The translations under genes were made by a program, and so were the position numbers. The notes under the pieces were generated by a model. The model was not told the origin of the DNA. It did no database searches and saw nothing but the letters and a program-made list of their open reading frames with translations. 64,000 nucleotides of DNA from Sialis fuliginosa (taxonomy: Eukaryota > Arthropoda > Insecta > Megaloptera > Sialidae): contig OY540814.1 in NCBI GenBank assembly GCA_961205875.1, positions 9,716,993 to 9,780,992 of the forward strand, given 5' to 3'. How positions within the stretch are numbered: position 1 is the stretch's first letter; every line of letters begins with the position of its first letter. Positions 23,980 through 33,390 of the stretch are shown in pieces.

Positions 23980-24409
23980 TAAAGGGTTGATTACATTGAG
24001 CGAGTTTACAAGCTAACAAGCCAGCTTGTTTACAAGCGAGCGAGTCAGATAGTAAGATAGTGATGATGCCACACAAAACTTTCCACTCGCTCAGTAGCCA
24101 ACTAGTTAGCGAGTAAACCACGTGTTGTGAATACATTTTGTAGACACTGAAACCTGGAATCACCGAGATACTCGCAGCTAGTTCACTAGCTACTATGATG
24201 ACACACGGCTAGTTTACAAGCTAACAAGCTAACAAGGCTACAAGCCAACTAGCTAGCGAGTATAGTAACCTGGCTTTCAACTTTTGTAGCAGATTGTTTA
24301 CAAGCAGCTTGTTAGCTAGTGAACATGATTACACTGACCGAGTTTACAAGCAGCTTGTAAAAAAACTGGCTTGTAGCTTGTAAACTCGCTCAATGTAATC
24401 GACGCTTAA
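23980..24409. mobile_element. 430-bp inverted-repeat element with repeated subterminal motif
   Basis: Terminal inverted repeats of about 45 bp include GATTACATTGAGCGAG in both arms. The motif AGTTTACAAGC / GCTTGTAAACT and shorter ACAAGCTAACAAG units recur many times through the element, so it is built almost wholly from one theme. The flanks, CTAAAGG on the left and the inverse of CTTAAGC on the right, could be a decayed 3- or 4-bp duplication. No protein. Superfamily not assigned. Confidence 0.8.
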
Positions 24410-26639
24410 GCAAATATCAATTTAGAAAAACAAAACACGATTTTTAAAAACAAATTGAGATAAATCTTTGGAAGGGAATATTTTACAATTTGCTTCTATA
24501 AGTAGAAGATCTTATTGTTAGAAAAAGGAAGCATACGGTAAGTTACAATACATTTAAAATTTATGTTAAAATATACATACATGTCTTTAGTTACAGATCC
24601 CCCACCACCAGTGCAACTATATGTAGAAGCAATGAGGAGAATGTGTGAGATATGTACATTGCTGGAAAAAAATGGGTGGACTTGTCTCAACAAATGTTTT
24701 ATATTTTATACAATATACCTTTACGATGCATCATAGTAAAATTTCAGCAGACCCTTTACAATCTTTATTATCATTAATATGGAAGAATTACAAAATTGTC
24801 TCCTGTTTTATGAATACTGAGTCAAATAGTGATATTTCTTTAAAGATAAAGTGATTGCCATGAAATAATTTTCTCCATGTAGCTAATTGATAACTCCATA
24901 TAAATATTATCAATTTTTACCTAATTATACATAACGAATAAGAATTAATTAATGCTCTTGACTAATTATTATCAACTATCCCCTTTTAATGTCTTGTGTA
25001 CGATGATACAACCATTGTTTATTCGATTTTCTGTGGGTATGTGATGTGTCCCTCTATTTTATCGAACAGAGAGAATTGGAAGATATCAATTTATCTAGTT
25101 ATCGCATTATTCGCTATTATTGTGTTTTCCTTCGTATTCCCCTGTACAGCTGTAAGAAGTGTATTGCTGCGACGTGACACTTTTACACAAAAGGAACGCA
25201 CAGGTTTGTTCATTAAAGTCCTTAGTGCACCAATTTATCTGTGTGAGGATGTGTTTGACCACAAACTAGTTCAATAAATTGAGTTCCATTTTTTACAGCG
25301 TAAACATGCCTTGTGTGTTATTAGCAAATACCAGTCTCTTTATCTGTATAGGTCTCTCTCTCTCTCTCACTCACTCTCTACTCGAGGGAGCAGTAACTGT
25401 GACTGAAGTTGTTTTCTTTTATACGATTTATGTAGTGCGATGTATTTATTTTATAGTTTTTTTTAAATACCTACTATTTTACTTAAGGATGTATAGGAGG
25501 TATCTCAAAATGGTGTCAAATATATGAAAATTGGAGAGAATGTCCTCATTACTATTCTGATGCATTAAACAATTTAGGAAATATATCGATTTAAATTTAC
25601 TATGTGTTCTTATGGAATACTGATGTTTTTTGGCATTTTTTCGTAAAACACATTGATAAAACAGTGTCATTTTTTAATTTTTTTAATCAAATACTACACG
25701 TCGTATTTGATTAGTTGAACATTTCTGCAAAATATTATATGTATTCACTAAACAGTTTCCGAGAAATAAATTATAATACAACAAAATTTAAAAAAAATTA
25801 TTATAAATTATATTAATTTAGCTAAATTTGATAACGCTTAAAGTAATTATAAAATTTATTTACCAAAATAAATATTTTATCATTCATATAAATAATATAA
25901 TTAAATGTGCATTTAAATTTTCATGAAATCATCTCTTTTATATTATCTTCTGAAATCAGTTTCACAGCCACAAAACTGACTACAATTATTACATTTTGCG
26001 GCAGCACATGCACAGTGTAGCAATAATAAATACGAATATTTCATTCAGTAACTATCTAATTATTATGTCGTGTTTATTTAATTAAACAGCCTTTTGTACA
26101 TATATGCTATTTGGGTAAAATATTGATGCATATTTCAATACCATAATTAAATCAGTATAATGTATCATTTTGAAAATAAATCAACTCCTGTGTAGACTGT
26201 ATAATGAAACTTTCTAGTTCGGTGATCACTAATAAGTGGCGTAAATGTATAATAGTTTCAGATGCTAAAACGACTATATTTTTTCGATAGTTATTTCATT
26301 TTTTAGCAGGCTGGTACAGGCAATTAACCTGTCCGTTTATTTATGTATCACTAAATCAGAGCATTATTTTCAGTCATTAATTTTCTTGATGAACCTATGT
26401 AAAAGTCCTACTGCCGAATTCTTTGAAGTTTTTAGTGTTTAAAAAATTATAATCAAATATGTTAAAAATTATGGTGCCCGCAAAAAAATAATTGACTATC
26501 AAATTTCAGAATTAAATTGAAATATGTATAACATTTTTTTATGGATTTTATAGCTGAGAATATTTTCTTTATAAAAGTGCAATATATACATAGTGGTACA
26601 ATGATTGAAAACTAAATATAAGTTATAAAATAATTTGCT
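24410..26639. other. AT-rich noncoding DNA
   Basis: Several open frames of 60-93 codons occur (24645-24854, 24996-25277, 25279-25527 and minus-strand ones). One (24996-25277) would contain a hydrophobic stretch like a membrane segment, but there is no family resemblance and no gene context. A CT-rich microsatellite lies at 25352-25381. Confidence 0.4.
25352..25381. repeat. CT-rich microsatellite
   Basis: About eight CT units followed by CACTCACTCT. Simple-sequence repeat. Confidence 0.8.
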
Positions 26640-26882
26640 ATGAAAATTTAATAAAATACAAACAAATGATTCAAATATTGAAAACAATAATTTCAGGTGT
26701 TTTTGTCATTTGTTGGTGGATTTTCAATAATTTTATCGTTAAAAAAATTGTTTGTTATAATTAATTACAATATTTTATCAATAATACTCAAAAATGATAA
26801 AATCTGCAAACAAATGACATAAATATCTGAAATTATTGTTTTAAATATTATAATCATTTGTTTTAAATTTTATTAAATTTTG
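26640..26882. mobile_element. 243-bp palindromic element
   Basis: The left arm includes ACAAATGATTCAAATATTG, AACAATAATTTCAG and TTTGTCATTTGTTGG. The right arm has the same blocks in reverse complement and reverse order. Arms are about 85 bp with a loop around 26760. AT-rich and noncoding; target duplication not identified. Confidence 0.75.
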
Positions 26883-27261
26883 ATATTTTCTATTAATTTA
26901 ATACTCGTAATATCTAGTTTAATATCAATTTTACCAGCAAGCATATATTACGCTTTTAAAAGAGAACATTCTGAACTATAAAATCTAATAATAATTTATA
27001 AGATATCCCATTTAAAAAATGTAATATGTATTTCAAAATATCTCTGAAATTTGACATTCAATTGTTTTTTGACACCATCATTATTCACCTTAAAAAATAC
27101 TGATACTATCCCATTTACCTGATCTTCTAGCTCCAATAATAACAAAGTTATCAATGATCATTCGGTTCCTATAAACAACCTTGAATAGCATAACATATAC
27201 TTGGACCTCCCGATAAGAAACGGCCGTAGGTACTACGAACGCGAGAGAGTATCCTATACAT

Positions 27262-27468
27262 CAGCGGTTCTGAAACTTATATGGTGTAGAGACTCCTTTT
27301 TGAATAATTATTTTTCAGGAACTTCCTCCCGGGTAGAAAAAACAAATAAGGTCGTTAGATACTAATTATTCACTGGTAAATATAAATGTAAAAGTATTTT
27401 AATTTATGCCAAACATGTTTCACGGACCCCCGGAAAATATTCAACGGACCCTAGTTTAAGAACTACTG
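27262..27468. mobile_element. 207-bp hAT MITE with perfect 8-bp target duplication
   Basis: CTATACAT flanks it exactly (27254-27261 and 27469-27476). The element runs from CAGCGGTTCTGAAACTT to AGTTTAAGAACTACTG. This is the hAT pattern with ends slightly drifted from CAGNGGTTCT. It contains GGACCCCCGGAAAAT-type text common near hAT ends. No coding sequence. Confidence 0.92.
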
Positions 27469-27476
27469 CTATACAT

Positions 27477-28331
27477 GAATGGTATATACAGAACGTTGCG
27501 TCGTAATAGCGGCCATCGGAGTTTTGACAAGTAGATACGCATATGTACATACGTTATACAAAAAAAATTCTGTACAAATGTCGATTTTAAATATCCAGTA
27601 ATTTAAAATAAAGAATTTATTTCCAGATTGTCAAAATTCAATTCAAGTTATATCCAGCGGTAAACACAAAACCCTCAAAATAAGTAACGTGATACCAAAG
27701 GTAAGCTACCGCTGCATTATAGTATAGTATTAACAATACACACATATAGCAGAATTACATTTCAATTAATTTCGTTGGTGTGTAGTACCCGGGGTAACCC
27801 GATATTTCGCGACGTTATTGTTTATTAAAACAGGTGCCGACTACACCTTCATCAGGAAATTAAATATGTCACTACGCTGTATTCACAGAATAAGTTATAC
27901 CTAGCTACAAATGCCATAAGGGAACATATGTTCATACATTTAATGGAAAATATTATATATTGACCATTTTAATATCACACGAATAAATCACGCTAACAAA
28001 AAAAATATTAAAAATAAAACATGATTCTATTTTGCTATGAAATATCGTTTACTTATTTATTTATATAAAGTTCAGGATGTTTATTATAAATGAATTATTG
28101 CCACAAGATGTTTAGTAAGTATTTGATTCTATGGTTAGTACTGAACAACGTATTTGTGTAAAAAAATCGTAATATTAAATCGTCTTGCTATATAATACTT
28201 AACACACACTTTACATACAAAAGTTTATATATGTAATTTAATATCATCTTGTATTTTTCAATTCTTTTTGATTACATTTGGTGTATGAGGAAAAGGAAAA
28301 TCATATTTAAAATATAATATATATTTTTTAA
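27477..28331. other. spacer with one CTGATGA-type stem
   Basis: No gene. On the minus strand 27776-27856 reads CCTGATGAAGGTGTAGTCGG then CACCT, a stem directly after CTGATGA. GCGAAATATCGGGTTACCCC lies about 35 nt further on. Sequences of this kind are widespread animal repeats; here there is only a single unit. Confidence 0.35.
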
Positions 28332-28513
28332 TCTAGATACAACATCTCTCTGTCTGTCCGTTTGTCACTCGAGAACTAACGGACAGACAGACAAACAGAC
28401 AGAGAGATTTACGTGTTTTTTTTTTAATTCATACTAGGGTAGTCTGAAAAGTTTCCGACCTGAACATGAAGATGGCAGCACTTGTCAGCAATAGCTAGGG
28501 AATGTGTTTGCAC

Positions 28514-29274
28514 CATAGACATAGAGCATGGACAAGATGGACAGTGCATGTATTAACACAATGGTGTAACATTTGTTCAAAAAGTGAGAGAGAGATGCAG
28601 TGTAGTTTGGAATACTTTTTCTAAGAATCTGATTGGTAGCTTACTACAGTTCAGGGTAGTATTTCTGTCAGATATATTTTTGTATATTATCTTGTGATTC
28701 TTGTGCAATAAGTTTTTATTAGAAAAGTAAATAATATAAACAATAAACATACTATAATGGTTCGTATTTGTTTTGTGTGTAAGTGGCGGTTGGATAAAGA
28801 TCCTAAAATATATTTTCGCCGTTAAGTAAATAATATTTTCAATAATATAAAATAATACTTATCGGTAATTAATTAATTATAAATCTGTTGTCACAGATTC
28901 CTACTTAAACAAGATGAAAAAAAAAGGTTAAACATTATTGATGAAAAAGATGCAATTGTAAGAAAATGGACAATGCTGTGTTGTATACATTTTGATGAAA
29001 ATTGTTTCTATTATGGTCTACGAAACTTATATTATTTAGAAATCAACAATCGTTTTTTTTTTAATATAATTTTTTTATAACCTTAATTATTTTTTGTAAC
29101 TTAACCTTTTTATATGTATGTAACTAGGAATATTTTTAATGTTCGTGGTCAAGAATGAATAGTTACACTCCTGTTTAAAATAAGGACAAGTATATTCCAA
29201 ACCTGTTTCCATCTCTTTCTTTTGACACGTCTTTGTTTTCGAATCAGATGCGTGGTCCATGCTCTATGTCTATG
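28514..29274 (+). mobile_element. 761-bp P-superfamily-like element
   Basis: Terminal inverted repeats CATAGACATAGAGCATGGAC lie at 28514-28533 and inverted at 29255-29274. The flanking 8-mers GTTTGCAC (28506-28513) and GTTTTCAC (29275-29282) match at seven of eight, as expected for an 8-bp P-type duplication. Its only coding trace is a THAP zinc-finger fragment (28757-29008), the DNA-binding domain of P transposases. The catalytic part is absent, so it is a nonautonomous deletion derivative. Confidence 0.82.
28757..29008 (+). pseudogene. THAP zinc-finger fragment of P-like transposase
   Basis: A start codon at 28757 opens MVRICFVCKWRLDKDPKIYF, with Cys5 and Cys8 in THAP position. About 140 bases later, after a likely intron (GT-type donors near 28821-28827, acceptor TTGTCACAG ending about 28896), the frame reads ...VRKWTMLCCIHFDENCF (to 29008). 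It supplies W, then the C-x2-H-F pair of the C2CH finger. The exon junction frame is uncertain. This is the THAP DNA-binding half only; no RNase-H-like core follows. Confidence 0.72.
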
Positions 29275-29362
29275 GTTTTCACATTATTTGAAAGGTTCTC
29301 ACAAAAAAATTCTGCCATTTTGGACGCGGAGTTGTTGTTTGACAATCGTTTATGTGAAAATA

Positions 29363-29552
29363 CAAAAAATTGAGTATCGACTGTCCTTAAATATTTGTTT
29401 TCGAATGGTAATACACCTACGCAAATCAAAGACGAGTTTGACGCTGTGTACGGGGACTCTGTACCTACCATCATTTACTACCGTGAAATTTTGATCAGCT
29501 GAATTTAAACGTGGCCGTACCAATTTGGGAGACGATGAACGTTCGCGGCGTC
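29363..29552 (+). pseudogene. mariner transposase N-terminal fragment
   Basis: In three frames one reads IEYR, then VLKYLFSNGNTPTQIKDEFD (from about 29386) continuing AVYGDSVPT, then EFKRGRTNLGDDERS. These match the N-terminal helix-turn-helix region of mariner transposases in order (YxxVIKFL..G.s..EI...L..VYGDs.Ps...V..W..EFKRGRts..DDeRsGRP). At least two frameshifts are present and the catalytic DD(D/E) domain is absent. The two open frames on this strand and the three on the other are shadows. Confidence 0.85.
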
Positions 29553-29815
29553 GAAAAACGTATATATGTTCTTTGCCCAAGTTTTAGTATATATTTTGTT
29601 ACGTTAGGTAACATGAGGAATAAGCAGTGACGATAATAGTTATTCAAGATAGGGCGCTCTTTTGTAATACGCTGCCTAAATCGTTTAATATTGAACAATA
29701 TAATGTAGTAAAGAATTGTGCAGAATAAAAAGATCTAAAATAATTCAACTATATTTTTCAAAAGTCCTGAACAATAATTCCGTAATCCACGCAAGCGAAG
29801 CCGCGGGACAGCCAA

Positions 29816-30094
29816 TTATTATATATACGACTATTAGCTATAATAAATAATAAGTATACATGAAAATTCTAATTAATGTGCAAACATTAAAATTAAAGAG
29901 ATCATTTATTTAAGACAACACGAAGAGATTAGCATTAAAAATAATTCTTATATAAAGTAATTAACATAAATACCTAGAAAACACTTTAATATATGCAAAA
30001 TATTATAATTTATCGTCAAATACAAACTTTTATGCAAATAAAAAGTAAATGTACAAAAATACAAGATATGGCCATAAATAAACATAGTTGGTAG
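29816..30094. other. AT-rich spacer
   Basis: No feature seen. Confidence 0.5.
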
Positions 30095-30919
30095 TAGTGG
30101 CGGACTAAGGAGGCTGTTACCTCAAGCGAAATGTTAGTTATGCACCCACTCCCGAAAAAATATCATTTTGACGTGAATAACGTCTAGTGATTCAGACTAA
30201 ACACTGGCTGGGCATTTTAAAACCTTGATATAACGCGCAGAAATCAGTTTTACGTGCTAACATAAATTTAAAATCAGTATATCTCGACACTCAGAGCAGC
30301 TACCGCGCAATTAGATCTACGAGGTGAAAGCACAAATCAAAACATTTAACCAGTTTTGATGAATGATAAATTTAATATTATAAAAAAAAAAAAAATTGTA
30401 TTTCCACGATTGCGCTTGTAAATATTAATTAATTCAATTGAAACAAAAAATAACAGTAGGTATATAAGAATATATTCTCTACGACCTTTAATTTTTTATA
30501 ATTTTTTTTAAATTGAATAAAAAAATAAAAATTAAATTTCGTATTCCACGATTACGCTTGTAAATATCAATTAATTGAATAGAAAAATAAAAAGTTAATT
30601 TCGTATTAATTAATTAGTTGTTTTTATGTCCGTACAAATCATAAGAAATGACTATTATATTATACAATACTAATTATATATTTATTTTGGCATCATTTTG
30701 TGTCCATTTTACAAATATTCAAACATTTATGTGTAACAAAGATGTATCAATCAATTAATCTAAGTTTTATTTAACCCCACTTCCACGTATTCACGTCAAT
30801 CCCTCGACTGTGCATCCCGACATAGTCATACTCATTTTTTAATCCTCATCAAGCTCTTGGCACCTCCCCCTGTATCTTAGCAGCTATGACGAAGCACCTT
30901 TTCCCTTAGTCCGCCACTG
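30095..30919. mobile_element. 825-bp nonautonomous hAT element
   Basis: Ends TAGTGGCGGACTAAGG and CCTTAGTCCGCCACTG form the terminal repeat. The 8-mers GTTGGTAG (30087-30094) and CATGGTAG (30920-30927) match at six of eight. The interior is AT-rich and contains two copies, about 150 bp apart, of a TTCCACGATTRCGCTTGTAAAT unit. A second copy of the interior without ends is at 57217-57872. No transposase is present. Confidence 0.85.
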
Positions 30920-32736
30920 CATGGTAGAGCAATTTCAGAATAAAAAATAAACCATATTATTATATAAACATTATTTTTATCCCTGTCTAGTCTATCAGCT
31001 CTATAATATTTTTAAATCATCATATTCGAAAGTACTCACTTGAATGATGCACAAAATTGAATTACTTATTAGTAAAATACACAGTTGAAAATATAATTCA
31101 ATTTAAAAAATAGAAGATTTCTGAGTCAACAAATAGAGAGAGTATATAAACGTGAATTTAGAACATCTGTATATCATGCTTCTCTACGCATAGCGCTGAA
31201 TAAAATGGGACGGGTATATTTTCAGCTTATGTTTACATTGCTGATGAACAACGAACAGAAATCTATATTATTATATAACATGTTCGACAATGTATGTGTG
31301 CACCTACTATGTATATTTGCAGACAATATAAAAGTTTAAAATTGACAGAAATACTCTTTCCAAATATGTATTTTATGTTCTTGCGATATCTACATAAATA
31401 TTTAATACTTTTTGTTTTGTTTTATAAATTTATGAATACTTAATTATATTATTTTAATGCCATTAGGGTCGATCCAGATTATCGACCCAGTCTCGGTCCG
31501 GTCTCGCTCCAATCAACTATAAATAAATAATAAACAATGAAATCATTCACACTATAGGTATCGCTCAGGTCTCGGTCCAATCACGCTCCGATACAGTATT
31601 AGTATTATATACTGAATATAGACCGGATCGAGACTGGGTCGATAATCTTGATCAACCCGTATTGATATGAACAAAAACTGAAATAATTTTTAGAATAAAA
31701 ATATAAATTTACTATACAACCACAAATAGGAATAGTTATGCGAAGTAGAAAAGTCAACAAAAAAATTTTAAATAAAATAATAGCATATTACCATTTTTCT
31801 GGAAAATCAATAGAAAGAAAGTTATATTTACTTACTTTTTCCATCGAAGAGTGGTATTATATAAATTATTAATAATGCCACACAGGAAACAATGTACGTA
31901 GATGCTTTTAAACTAATAAACATTAACCATAATACAATAAAATTTCAAGAACCAAAAAAATCATGAGTACGCATTTCACAGAGAACGTGTATAGCATATT
32001 TTATTCAAAGTTAACCATTTTTTTAAATTTAACTTACACACGTAAAATTTTCATCATTCAGTTTGATGTAGTATCGTCATTACAATAATAAGATTCCAGC
32101 TCCACGAATCATTTATACAAACACATAATTAAATTGCGGTTTACATTTTGTAAATCTATCTCCGTTGAATATTTTATTCAAAATACAGCCTTCTCAATGG
32201 GAATTCCAAGTAGCGAAGGAAGGCGGGTTTCAGACCGGTGTACCCTCTTCACTATTGTTGGTTATCCATCTAAAGGAGGCCTATTCATAATTCACCTGCG
32301 CTCTAAGCAGCTGGCGGGTTGATATCACTCTCTGGGGACAAAGCACAGCATTGACTACCGGATAAGAAACGCGAGTTAGGACTTGTTCACAACTACTCCG
32401 TGCCCGCCAAGTCATATCTGCTAATTAACTGTTATTGTGTTCCTCTTATCAATGCAACATCACCATCGTTTGAGGCGATTACTGTACGCTTCAAGAAAAT
32501 TAAAAACATTGTCAGAACAGTATTACCGTTTTTTTTATGCATTTTTATGCATAAACATGAAATGTACTATATGACAAAGTACGTATTATGTAATCTTGAA
32601 AAAATTTCAATTCGCGATTTTAACGAATCACTGAATCATGTACGATCATTATCCAAATGACGTATGTGTGGCTGTTTGTCGGTTTGTGAACGCTCTACAG
32701 CCAATAGGATGAAATTTACAAATAATGAACATTTTT
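30920..32736. other. spacer with one MITE and one complex block
   Basis: Apart from the MITE at 31466-31658, this is AT-rich and noncoding. The block at about 32180-32420 is GC-richer and not visibly repeated in the window; it could be regulatory or an unrecognised repeat. The 62- and 86-codon frames at 32134-32322 and 32400-32660 lack recognisable motifs. Confidence 0.4.
31466..31658. mobile_element. 193-bp MITE built on a GGTCTCGNTCC theme
   Basis: Terminal inverted repeats of about 40 bp share GATTATCGACCCAGTCTCG. The interior repeats GGTCTCGSTCCAATCA in direct orientation. Flanks (CATTA/TATTG) do not give a clear duplication. Noncoding. Confidence 0.75.
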
Positions 32737-33390
32737 AGGGTTCCGTAGAAATCTAGGAACCCTTATAGTTTCGCCATGTCCGTTCGTCCATCCATCCTAA
32801 AAAATTTTAGACCGATTAAGATGAAATTTGGTATACGGAAGAAGATTGATAACCCAAAAACAGAAATGAAAATATTTTTGAAAAAAAAATTTTTTTGGGC
32901 CCCCTTTCCATAGACTGAAAATTATATTAAAAAAAAATTTCACTTAATCCATTAATTAGGTTGTCTTTAAATAGGTTTCCTAAAATGAAATAAAAAATGT
33001 AAAATGACCTTTTGATTTCAACCCTTCAGTCACGATATATTTGCGTTCAAAGCCGTGATCAGAGCGTCCCCCCTCTCTATTTTTTAAACTATCAATATAA
33101 AAAATCTGAAAAAATTCGAGAATGCAGCTTTTGATTAGTAATTTCACTGAAAATTATACCGAACACTGAAAAGTGAACTCACATTTTTTTTTTCACTTAC
33201 CCCATTGAGTGGGGTATTATTAGATAGGACTTGAAATGTGACCTTTTTATTTTAACTCTTCAGTCACGATATATTTGCATTTAAATGTCGTTATCAGAGC
33301 GTCCCCCCCTCTAATTTCTAAACTATGGATTCAAAAAATCTGAAAAAAAATCAGAATGTAGCTTTTAGTTAGTACTTTCAGGTAGATTTA
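32737..33390 (+). repeat. AGGGTTCCGTAG dispersed repeat with internal tandem duplication
   Basis: It starts AGGGTTCCGTAGAAATC, then TTTCGCCATGTCCGTTCGTC and TAAGATGAAATTTGGTATAC, text known from abundant insect dispersed repeats. From about 33006 a unit of 234 bp is present twice: CTTCAGTCACGATATATTTG ... ATCAGAGCGTCCCCCC occurs near 33025 and 33259. The unit copies differ by roughly 15-20 percent. A fragment of the same family lies inverted at about 54420-54528. Confidence 0.7.

Larger units (their letters stand above)
28434..29556 (+). mobile_element. mariner element, 3' truncated, itself interrupted
   Basis: A TA at 28432-28433 is followed by CTAGGGTAGTCTGAAAAG and TTTCCGACC, a mariner-type terminus. 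Transposase-like codons appear at 29363-29552. The expected right terminal repeat is missing; sequence passes straight back into the Helitron-like repeat at about 29557. A P-like element occupies 28514-29274, so only about 360 bp of mariner remains. Confidence 0.8.
28332..29815 (+). mobile_element. Helitron-like element, split by a mariner
   Basis: The left part (28332-28433: TCTAGATACAACATCTCTC..., preceded by A) and right part (about 29557-29815, ending GCGAAGCCGCGGGACAGCCAA) align with the two halves of the 312-bp Helitron-like element at 16287-16598. The terminal CTRR has drifted to CCAA here. The left part also holds a private inverted repeat, ATCTCTCTGTCTGTC...GACAGACAGACAAACAGACA..., which looks like a local inverted duplication. 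Confidence 0.65.

Noticed and set aside
24996-25277. 93-codon frame with a hydrophobic stretch
   Set aside because: The membrane-like segment is a common result of AT-rich sequence; no family resemblance or splice context.
28340-28410. CTGTCTGTC / GACAGACAG inverted repeat as a separate MITE
   Set aside because: It lies within the 5' part of the Helitron-like repeat and is best explained as a local inverted duplication of low-complexity sequence.
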